From: Notospermus geniculatus
Lineage: Eukaryota > Nemertea > Pilidiophora > Heteronemertea > Lineidae
DNA: 64,000 nt
Assembly: GCA_002633025.1 (NCBI GenBank)
Contig: NMRB01000488.1
Span: 1-64,000 of the forward strand
Direction of reading: 5' to 3'
Within the stretch, counting starts at the first letter, position 1. Each line of letters opens with the position of its first letter. Below are positions 56,263 to 64,000 of the stretch, one piece after another. A program made the translations under genes and the position numbers. Below the pieces are notes generated by a model. The model was given only the letters and a program-made list of their open reading frames with translations, made no database searches and had not been told where the DNA came from.

Positions 56263-56580
56263 GCTTGAGTGGTGCAGTGAAACATCAGCCCCTGCCACCT
56301 CTGAGGTTCCGGATACAAACATGCTCGGACCCATTATTCTTCACCTAAAGCAAGGTTCATTTGCACACGTATTTCGTCCGATTCAGGTTCGTAAAAAATC
56401 CATCAAATTGACTTTTGCGTTGTCGTATCCGGAAAACTAGGGGCAAACGGATTGAAAACGGACCGGATTCGTGCGCCAATGAACCTTGCTTTATACTTCA
56501 TCTAAGAGGTGACTCTCTTTGACAGGGTAGGCTTTCTCCCGGGTAGGTTTCCTCCTACTGTACCTTCATTTGCCTAATAT
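56263..56580 (+). mobile_element. SINE, GCGCCT family, split by a MITE
   Basis: The head GAGTGGTGCAGTGAAACATC, CAGCCCCTGCCACCTCTGAG and GGACCCATTATTCTTCACC is followed after the insert by GAGGTGACTCTCTTTGACAG, GGTAGGCTTTCTCCCGGGTA and GGTTTCCTCCTAC. Removing 56348-56491 restores the usual SINE spacing. Confidence 0.8.
56348..56491. mobile_element. TA-flanked MITE, AAGCAAGGTTCAT family, copy 2
   Basis: AAGCAAGGTTCATTTGCACA mirrors GTGCGCCAATGAACCTTGCT. The interior GTTGTCGTATCCGGAAAACT is identical to that of copy 1 at 42269. It is 144 bp in both copies, with TA at 56346-56347 and 56492-56493. It sits inside a SINE. Confidence 0.95.
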
Positions 56581-57164
56581 TGTGTACATACGTCATAATT
56601 CGTATTCGGCGATCAATATCATTTAGTATGCTAGTCCTAGACCACATACGCTATAAAGCATGATTTATTGTCCGACGTCGGACCTTTTGAACACACATAA
56701 TATAGCCTTACACCTGTTTCGCCAGACATATGAAATTTTATTCCCAAATATTCCGTTAAAATGCCCTATATATCATAGCTTTCGTTTTTCTTTTTAAATA
56801 GGCCAATACATCTCAGGACGTATAAGCCACAATATACTGATATGTTTGTAGTCTAACAATGTGAAAAAGAATATTTTGAGAATTTATTGTTGAGCTGTCT
56901 GTGAGATATTAATCTCGTGAACTTTCCGTTTGAAATTGTCCAGCAGTCCACAGGCCCGTCCATAGGATGTGTGCAATTTATTACGCACCTGTCGCGTGAA
57001 GTTTTCCTGGCGAAATGTAGAGCAAAGTTGGTCACGAATAGGGTTTTAAGGGTCCCATTCATTGCCACTTCTGGGGTGTTTCCACGCCACTACAACGACA
57101 GTCATATTTATCTATAGAGTTGTATCTCCTCTATAGAGTTTGTCTCCTCTACAGAGAGAGACTC

Positions 57165-57240
57165 CTCTATCGAACCCTTTGTGAAGCCATTGTTAACCAG
57201 CGTGTCCGTATACCGTGTACCTCTGTGTAATCTCACCCTA
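57165..57240. mobile_element. Solo half of the AGGCTTCC MITE family
   Basis: GTGAAGCCATTGTTAACCAG, CGTGTCCGTATACCGTGTAC and CTCTGTGTAA match the right half of the palindrome at 15203-15337. Just before it, CTCTATAGAG/CTCTACAGAG words repeat at 57110-57165. Confidence 0.7.
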
Positions 57241-57520
57241 ACATAATTCCCTGGGTGGAAAATATCATCTAGATACAGTATACCAATCTGGTTTTACGCC
57301 GGTACCAAGATCGTCCGATTTCCTTGAATAATTCCTTTTCATGTTTATAGAATGATATTATTTGTCAAGCTTGACATAACACAGAGACATATTTAATATT
57401 ATCAACGTATTCAGACCGCGAAGTTAACATCGTTCTGTATGTGAAATGATCATGAGAATCTTTTCTGACATTTATATAAGAGGATTGATCATTTTCATCG
57501 CGTGAAAGTTCGTGTTTTAA

Positions 57521-57880
57521 AACCCATGTAGTGCAACCGATTACATCGATATTATAACCCATGTAGTGCAAACGATTCCATGGATATTATAATCCATGTA
57601 ATGCAAATGATTACATGGATGTTATAACCCATGTAGTGCAACCGATTACATCGATATTATAACCCATGTAGTGCAAACGATTCCATGGATATTATAATCC
57701 ATGTAATGCAAATGATTACATGGATGTTATAACCCATGTAGTGCAACCGATTACATCCATATTAGAACCCATGTAGTGCAAAGGATTCCATGGATGTTAT
57801 AACCCATGTAGTGCAACAACTACGTAGATATACATGTAACCCATGTAGTGCAACAATTACATAGACTATATATCCTTGAT
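57521..57880 (+). repeat. 35-bp satellite with 105-bp higher-order units
   Basis: The base unit AACCCATGTAGTGCAACCGA plus TTACATCGATATTAT is repeated about ten times. Three variants (CCGATTACATCG, ACGATTCCATGG, ATGATTACATGG) follow one another in fixed order. The trio 57521-57625 is repeated exactly in 57626-57730 and then decays. Each unit holds CATGTA and a GATTACAT/ATGGAT near-palindrome. The - strand short ORFs are repeat products. Confidence 0.95.
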
Positions 57881-57884
57881 TCTA

Positions 57885-58440
57885 TGTTGTAATACTTGAC
57901 GATTTAAGGACAGAGTGAATATACCATCCCTGTAAGGACCAAATATCTCAAGGCTTGAGCAACGTTGGCGCTGGTAAATCCAATGTCCTCACGCCATTTA
58001 TGACCATTCGAGGGTCGAAGTGTTACCAACAGCCTAACTTTCCTATAAAAAATAACAAAATACTGGTAACTACTGGCTGCAAGTTTGTGATAAACAAAAA
58101 TACAATATGTTGACATCTATAATGATTTTAATGCGCATATCAAGTTGTGACAAATATTACATAAAACACTTAGAAGAAAGTGGCATTCTGACCCCTCTTT
58201 GACCAGTCTTGAATCTTATACGAAGTGGTTGAAATTTTTCCTTCGGGTGAAAAATAGACATCTAGTTCAAAAATTTACCGATTTTGGATTTTATCGAATA
58301 TCTACATATTTTCTACGATGTCTTTGGTATACATGTACTCGGAATGCATAACAGGTTAGTAAAGTACATAGCAGGCCTATAATATTTCGTGCACCACTCG
58401 GTCTCTGTAAATAATATCGTTTAGAATCATAGGAATTTCA
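57885..58440. other. Non-coding stretch, no gene recognised
   Basis: AT-rich unique sequence. The - ORF 57904-58116 has no supporting evidence. Confidence 0.45.
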
Positions 58441-58444
58441 TATC

Positions 58445-58702
58445 TTATTCACACGAACGGTCAGATATGCAATTCATCTTTTGTTCGGTGCACAGTTTCA
58501 AAATTATCAACAAAAATTTGTATATTGGTAAACAGAGGAAGGAATCGAGAGCTCCAAAGAACGAGTAGTTATGTCTTTCTGCATCCAGACTTGCCATTAG
58601 TTCCTTCACTGTTTCCCAGGAGTCACTGTTGTAATTGGATGCTGGGAAATAGTTGTAAGTTTTCCCACGAGGTGGCTCTGCCTGTAATGTTTCATCGAGC
58701 AA
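58445..58702 (-). CDS. Exon-like open stretch, unrecognised
   Basis: The most protein-like part runs QAEPPRGKTYNYFPASNY, then NSDSWETVKELMASLDAERH and NYSFFGALDSFLCLP. A candidate acceptor ATTACAG|GCAGAG on the - strand puts the exon start at 58681, in phase 0. The upstream tract is only weakly pyrimidine-rich. No good donor is visible before the stop at 58445, and the last 25 residues look random, so it might be a terminal exon, a pseudogene piece or chance. The exon-like stretch at 60457-60654 on the same strand lies 1.8 kb upstream in - strand terms and could belong to the same gene. No domain is recognised. Confidence 0.3.
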   Translation of the reverse strand: MLDETLQAEPPRGKTYNYFPASNYNSDSWETVKELMASLDAERHNYSFFGALDSFLCLPIYKFLLIILKLCTEQKMNCISDRSCE

Positions 58703-58804
58703 CAGGTGCGAGCCTTATCAGATTAAACGACACTTCTTGTGTGTTCATTTCAGAAGCTACATGTAATATTAGTCCCCTGTCAATTTGCATGAAATGAATC
58801 GTTC

Positions 58805-59865
58805 ACATTGATATTTGATATTCGAAAACTGCTGTATAATGTTCATTTCAGTTAATTTGTACTTGAATTTATGAACTGCTTCAAAACCATTATTTTCAAT
58901 CTGGTAGTTGTCTGCAGTTTTGATAGCTTATTTAACGAAATGTAATCCTGTTTTCAAGAATATCCATGAATCTTTATTATATATACATGTACATGTAGTA
59001 AAAAGAAACTCAAATGGACTCAAAATGTTTGCAAATTTTCAAACAAATTCATCTCTGAAGAATTTCGGCATCATTTACTTTGCAATTAATAATTACCTCG
59101 AAAACGCATCAAACCTAGTTTCACAATTAATTTTTACGCCAATTTAATCCAGGGGAATGATACCGTCGAACTTCAGCAACATTAATTAGCGTCGAAACTA
59201 ATTAACAAGCGGTTTTCAACCATTAAGCCAACATTTTTCAGCCGTTAATTTTCTGTAGAATCAAATTATCTTAACTAATTAACAGTCAGTTTCACAACCA
59301 TTATGCAAATATCCTTTGTATTTAATTTTCTGCTGAATCCTCTCATTTTCATCCCATTTTCCCATTAATGGATTCCGAATCATTTTAAATGTCTTTTCTA
59401 ACCAGATTTGATAATCAAAACTTCATTTTAAATTCAGAAGACGAGATCAATAGTGCATTAATCTGAAATTCCTGTGCATTTTTGTATGAGAGTAATGTCT
59501 ACCTAGATTGAAATGAAGTTTCAATTTGCCCTGAGATACGTCCGATATTTTTATTAGTCCTAATGGAGTTAGAAAGATCTCGCTACATTTGGTGCCGTAC
59601 GTCACCAACGGGCATGAAATTTCAGAGAGGTTTATCGGAAAATTCAATTTAACCCCCTTCGCCATCCTGAGGTTATCGGAGGTTTTTAGCCCCGAACGCC
59701 AACACTGCCTTGACTTTGCTCAGATACCTGACTGGGAGTTTCTTTTAAATAGTAATCTTATTTGCTTTCATAAACGATGATTTAAACGCATGTGATTTAG
59801 TAAGTTCGGTGTAGATGGACATGTATATCCTTTGTTCCAAATGTGAAGAAATTGGTAGGATCTAC
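58805..59865. other. AT-rich non-coding stretch
   Basis: TTAATTAGC/AACTAATTAACA-type words are frequent at 59100-59300. No gene or known repeat was identified. Confidence 0.45.
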
Positions 59866-59870
59866 AGCTG

Positions 59871-59993
59871 CCCCCCCCCCCCCACACACACACACACAGN
59901 NNNNNNNNNNNNNNNNNNNNNNNNNNNNNNNNNNNNNNNNNNNNNNNNNNNNNNNNNNNNNNNNNNNNNNNNNNNNNNNNNNNNNNNNNNNNN
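59871..59993. other. C run, CA microsatellite and 94-base assembly gap
   Basis: A run of C and CACACACACA ends at 59899, followed by N from 59900 to 59993. ORFs translated through the N block are meaningless. Confidence 0.98.
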
Positions 59994-60456
59994 CCCCTAT
60001 TACGTTGCGGCGTGGCCCTCTTTTTCACACTCCCAATCGGCTTAAATAGGATGGGTTTAGGAAAAAAATAGGCCCAAAACCTTTCATGTACAAAATGGAA
60101 AAAATCCTGTCTCGAAAATCCCAACATCAAAATTCAGTTCCTGGCTCTTCTTCATTCATTCATTTTGACCTCTTTATTATTTGCATAGCATTTGTCAATT
60201 TCTCTGCATCTTTAATAGACAGGTACTGTTATATTCCCACCTGTGCACTTGACAATATCAATTCACTGCAAAATGTATAATCCTTAGTCATCTGTATCGG
60301 GTTTTCATTTCAATTGTACTTCGCGAACGCTGCGTTTCAAATTACTGCGCTCCATGTTGGTTGAGGACTGACGATTTATTGTGGACAAGTTTTATGCCAG
60401 CCGTACTCGGTCAAGTTCTTCGTCAGATTTGTTGAATATGCTCAATAAAGGCTTAC

Positions 60457-60654
60457 ATGTGGGTCCGTACATGGATTTGTACTTGAATCTGAATTTCAAA
60501 ATCGTTCGAAAGGTATGACCTGTAGTTTTGCCATAACGTGGATCTTTGGCTATCAACCACATGACATCCTCTGGAGTGATTGGCAATCCTTCGTGCACTA
60601 CACCACTCTGAAATGCTGACCATGTGATCAAGATAAGAAGGCTATTGATCTGTA
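60457..60654 (-). CDS. Exon-like stretch bounded by acceptor and donor, unrecognised
   Basis: On the - strand, CCTTTTACTCTTGCAG|TACAG is a good acceptor (exon start 60654) and CCACAT|GTAAGC a plausible donor (exon end 60457). The exon would be 198 bases, exactly 66 codons' worth. The frame reads QINSLLILITWSAFQ, then SGVVHEGLPITPEDVMWLIA and KDPRYGKTTGHTFRTILKFR, then FKYKSMYGPT. The middle looks like genuine protein (PEDVMWLIAKDPRYGK). A second possible acceptor, CATTTCAG, lies at 60608. The open frame continues past the donor to a stop at 60392. I do not recognise the family. It would be antisense to the + strand gene model. Confidence 0.35.
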
Positions 60655-60659
60655 CTGCA

Positions 60660-61400
60660 AGAGTAAAAGGCAGTAAATATACATCCACTCTAGCACTCTG
60701 AATAAATTTGCAAGTTTTCACGTCTCCAGCTGAGTTTGAAATCGACGATGTTTCGTTCAAATCAAAATCTTTATTAGGTTTAAATTAAATTCGTAATCGA
60801 ATCGCAATGAGTTGCAAATAGCAAAATACCCGAAAAAATTCGACTTTGATGTGCGATATGATCCCGAGAGACAAAAATTTTGATATCTTATTTTACTGAA
60901 ATCGCCTCGTAAAATGAGGAATGAAAAAAAATCGCCCAAGCTACATCCTAATAAAAGATCAATTTTTCGTTCATCAACAAAACATTTTCTAGATTTACAG
61001 ATAATTTTCAAACAGACTATAATCATGACAGTTACCAATATGGTTATTTTGTTACCATGACTACGACAAGGCCACTTACTCTCGTATCCGCCTAGGCTTT
61101 CGTATTGTATTCAAAAATACGCCAGGCAAGGATAGGAATACTATCTCGGGATGCAGGCAGCAGGTGGGTACAATTTTAGTAAAACCCTTCTGACACTGAG
61201 TAGTAATCTGTGTAAAGTAGGATTAGAGTCTGTGACGATTTTTGGTGACAGCCTGGTCTCCAGGTTGTAGCTAAAGGGTTCTGTGCACAACTGATGCTGT
61301 ATTGTATGCCCCTAGAGACAAGGTTATACAAGACACGTTGAATATTAAAGTTTGTATCAGAATCATATGCCGTCTCGTCCAACTCAAATTGTCTAGGCTT
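60660..61400. other. Non-coding stretch, no gene recognised
   Basis: AT-rich sequence with no supported exon. It could be intron of either strand's model. Confidence 0.45.
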
Positions 61401-61445
61401 TTATACTTCTCTCTCGTCTAGAAATATACAATCTAGAAATCCAAC

Positions 61446-61560
61446 GGGTCATGAATAAAGACTGGCAAATGCTTTTACTTCAGATTTGTACAGCATTGCC
61501 CAGTGCATTTGTACTGCAAAATTCAAGTAAAAGCATTTACTGGTCTTTATTCATATGACC
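61446..61560. mobile_element. Palindromic MITE, AAATGCTTTTACTT family, copy 1
   Basis: GGGTCATGAATAAAGACTGG mirrors CTGGTCTTTATTCATATGACC, and AAATGCTTTTACTT mirrors AAGTAAAAGCATTT. The loop holds GTACAGCATTGCCCAGTGCA. It is inserted among CTCGTCTAGAAATCC units. A second copy is at 62651-62766. Confidence 0.9.
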
Positions 61561-61591
61561 AAAAAAGCTTATCTATTTTTGATATGACCCA

Positions 61592-61685
61592 ATGTATTCT
61601 ATCTCGTCTAGAAATCCAGTGTATTCTGCCTCGTCTAGAAATCCAATGTTTTCTGCCTCGTCTAGAAATCCAATGTTTTCCGTGA
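61592..61685 (+). repeat. 30-bp minisatellite, CTCGTCTAGAAATCC units
   Basis: CTCGTCTAGAAATCCAATGT plus TTTCTGC is repeated three to four times. Related words (CTCGTCTAGAAATATACAAT) at 61410-61440 lie on the far side of the MITE, so the array was probably split by the insertion. Confidence 0.85.
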
Positions 61686-61699
61686 GTATTTCCATTGGT

Positions 61700-61755
61700 G
61701 AAAAGTTGGAGCAGGTCGATTGAAGTACATGTAATTGCTGTACTCTACAACATTA
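61700..61755 (+). repeat. Dispersed GATC-family repeat, partial
   Basis: TGGAGCAGGTCGATTGAAGT and ACATGTAATTGCTGTACTCT match the right part of the family (GATTGAAGTAATAGC...TACTCTACA) seen at 20676 and 21015. The GATC block is missing. Confidence 0.5.
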
Positions 61756-61759
61756 AAGT

Positions 61760-62645
61760 GTAGCACGTTGTACAGGATTGAGCTATTATTTTAGTCGACT
61801 ATCGTTCCACTGAACATTATTGGAAATTGTTATTTTTACCATTTGAGATAAGAAATTGACCATTGTCAGAGTTTGGTATAAAATACTAACAAATCTATCG
61901 GAACTTGTTTGGGGGGGGGGGCAAAAAGTTGCATTTACTTATCAGTGGTAGGATCGTCGGGCTTGGGTCACTTCCAACTGTTCTGAAAGGATCATTAATA
62001 GTTAAAGAGCAGTTCCATTTATCCCCAGACAAGTTTCTGGAGAGACTGGGGCAATGATGCGATACACTTTGAAACTTTATTAGAGTGGAAAGCGAGTCAG
62101 ATAAAAGCTTCGCATGATTATTATTATTATAACCGCAGCTAACTTGTCCCACTTCAAAAATAGCCACAGATATCACATTTAAAATTGAAATAGCACAAAA
62201 GTAAAGTTCAATATGTAAAAGTGATGACAGACTGGGTATCAGAGGGTTAACATCCTCTGATCTTCCGTATTTGTCCCGATTAGAGATCGATTATTGATTT
62301 TGATGATTATTGATCGACTTCATCGACCGCCTAATCCCGGGCTGAATAGTCTCAATCATGCATTCATTCACGATCGATAGTCTTGATCAAAGAATTTATT
62401 TCGATAAATGGGACGTGTTGTAAGACTTATGATGCGCATTAAATAGGATCAAGTGAAAACGTAAGGGGCTGGTTAGGGCGGGAGTGGGAGGGAGGGTTTG
62501 AAATAACAAAAAAATGGATTCGTTTAAAAACTATTCAGATCTTCACACCCCCTTCCCACCCCACCCTAAGGTGGGCCCAGAGTCTTCTTGGTCTTGTAGG
62601 ACCTGTAGCAAGACTTTGAATTTGCCCACTGCATATATCGCTTTG
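61760..62645. other. Non-coding stretch, no gene recognised
   Basis: It contains a G run at 61911-61921 and GATTATTGAT words at 62290-62320. No exon is supported. Confidence 0.5.
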
Positions 62646-62650
62646 GACTG

Positions 62651-62766
62651 ACTGGTATTCATAAAAACTAACAAATGCTTTTACTTCAGGTTTTGTAGTA
62701 CATTTACATTGGACCTCGCTGTACAAATCTCAAGTAAAAGCATTTGCTAACTCTTATAAATACCAG
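62651..62766. mobile_element. Palindromic MITE, AAATGCTTTTACTT family, copy 2
   Basis: CTGGTATTCATAAAAACTAA and ACAAATGCTTTTACTTCAGG are mirrored by CAAGTAAAAGCATTTGCTAA and TTATAAATACCAG. The interior GTACATTTACATTGG differs from copy 1. The - ORF 62535-62726 overlaps it and is not credited. Confidence 0.85.
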
Positions 62767-62875
62767 CCAATGTCTTGGTGTTGAGTTGAAGTTACAAAAC
62801 AGGCTCCATCCTCCTCCTTCCAAGAAAATAGTGATCACTCCTCTGTAATTTTTCACCACTCTCTTTTAGTGCATC

Positions 62876-62954
62876 ATGGGACAGGTGTTAGACAAACTTG
62901 TCACCGCGGTGAGGGAGGCAAACATCCTCCATCCTACCCAGAATGCAACAAAAA
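62876..62954 (+). CDS. Candidate first or second coding exon, alternative N-terminus
   Basis: The frame MGQVLDKLVTAVREANILHP plus TQNATK runs into a strong donor, AAAAA|GTAAGT, at 62954/62955. It is 26 codons plus one base (A). A good acceptor, CACTCTCTTTTAG (ending 62869), lies just before the ATG, so this could be an internal exon carrying the start codon after a non-coding exon. Residues 4-16 could form an amphipathic helix. Gly2 after Met would permit N-myristoylation, which is speculative. The phase equals that of the three other + strand candidates. The family is not recognised. It is too short for ordinary ORF finding, and the evidence is the paired splice signals and the phase. Confidence 0.5.
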
Positions 62955-62959
62955 GTAAG

Positions 62960-64000
62960 TCACGTGACGTGTACGCTTAAGTCCAGCAAGCACGGAACAT
63001 TTCGTCAATCGCTGTACACTCAAGCAACTCAGACCCATGCTTGAAGTGTATGTGTGTCTTTATTGCACATTCAGCAACACCTTCCACATTCTGGAGAAAA
63101 ACCTGACTGTACTGTGCTTTCTGATACATGTATATTACTGAAAATAAATCGCTTCAGTCGAGTCTCACGCCACAATTATTCACATAACAACCCGCTTTAT
63201 ATTTTTCAAATGCACGAATTATCATGTGTAAGCACAATTGTCCACTGAGACAGTCGCAATTATTGGCCATCTTGCTTCATCACGCGAGCTTTTGTCGGGT
63301 AAGGTGAAAAAAAACACGCTAGACATGCAAGGTAAACGCCATGCACTGTAAACAAATAATATAGGCCTAGTCCCTGCACGCAAGCAGTGTCTTGTCTTAT
63401 AGGGTTTAGAAAAAAATTATGTAATATAGTACAATGTTCGAACAATGACCCCAGGTTTACTACAAAGGGGTGGGGGTAAGTTACAGTGTAGACTCAATAA
63501 GAAATCCGTCAGAAAGGAAAGGAAAATGACACTTGGAATAGATCCGATCCGTCCTGATTCAAAAATGAAACGTCTAGTGGCTAGCGGCCATGAGAACTGA
63601 ATTTAAGCAGTAGTCCCACAGGGATCACTTCTTGGACCACATTTATTCCTGCTACTGATACTCGATGACTAATCGGTCAATTCAGCTTCTAATGTACGTA
63701 ATTAATGCTGACAACCACTGTAGGTTTAAACGCAATGTAGATGTCTCTTCCTTATGTTCATACAAGGTAATAAGAGGTTCATATCACCAGAATTATTGCA
63801 CCCCGTATTTTGCTAGTTAAACAAACAATCTGCCCTTTGCTGTCATCTTGGTGAGTTGCTTGGTTCTTTTGTGACGGACGAACTGATGTAGGTACTTCAC
63901 CGATCGTTCTCCGATTTTGTTGGCAAAAAGACATCAGCCTGCAATGTACGTGTACAGTGAAAACATTGTGATTCGAACCAGACACCTACAGATATCAACA
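62960..64000. other. Non-coding stretch, possible SINE head at the edge
   Basis: No supported exon follows the donor at 62954 before the window ends. At 63970-64000 the - strand reads GTGTCTGGTTCGAATCAC, a B-box-like word of a possible truncated SINE. Confidence 0.45.

Noticed and set aside
57521-57880. CRISPR array
   Set aside because: The 35-bp units are contiguous variants without unique spacers. The context is animal DNA.
59815-60130. ORFs on both strands across the N block
   Set aside because: They are translated through 94 unknown bases and a microsatellite.

Overview
The window is animal nuclear DNA, almost entirely non-coding, from a marine-invertebrate-like genome. It has AT-rich unique sequence, GT-AG splice signals, tRNA-derived SINEs, many small palindromic DNA transposons (MITEs), minisatellites and a very frequent palindromic word AGGCCTA. 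No long open reading frame, bacterial operon, rRNA or intact mobile-element protein is present. I cannot fix the phylum. The repeat style would fit an echinoderm, lancelet, hemichordate or mollusc, and that is inference only.

The best gene signal is on the + strand. Four short ATG-initiated open stretches (35481-35685, 44852-44999, 55832-56018, 62876-62954) each run without a stop into a good GTAAG-type splice donor, and all four stop in the same codon phase (one base into a codon). Two polypyrimidine-CAG|GTAAG sites (20873 and 40890), which look like recursive-splicing 'ratchet points', lie on the same strand. My reading is that most of the window is the long 5' intron region of one + strand gene with several alternative first exons, whose shared body lies beyond base 64000. 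The gene product is not recognised. Three weaker candidates lie on the - strand: a 107-codon ORF at 5246-5569, and exon-like stretches near 58.5 kb and 60.5 kb.

The rest is repeats. Left part (1-16 kb): tRNA-Ala-like SINEs, one split by a MITE, two SINEs of a second family, a minisatellite near 12 kb, and MITEs at 9.5, 14.5 and 15.2 kb. Middle (16-35 kb): tandem arrays at 17, 24.7, 27.6, 29.2, 31 and 34 kb, several inverted-repeat elements, and a hammerhead-ribozyme-like motif at 31.5 kb. From 35 to 49 kb: candidate exons, TA-flanked MITEs (two sharing one TA), an array at 40 kb interrupted by a TTAA-flanked element, and a 417-bp tandem duplication. From 49 to 64 kb: a 1.3-1.5 kb tandem duplication in which one copy carries a 268-bp Tc1/mariner-type MITE and the other carries what looks like its excision footprint, a second duplication with a MITE in one copy, a 35-bp satellite with 105-bp higher-order periodicity, candidate exons, and a 94-base N gap.
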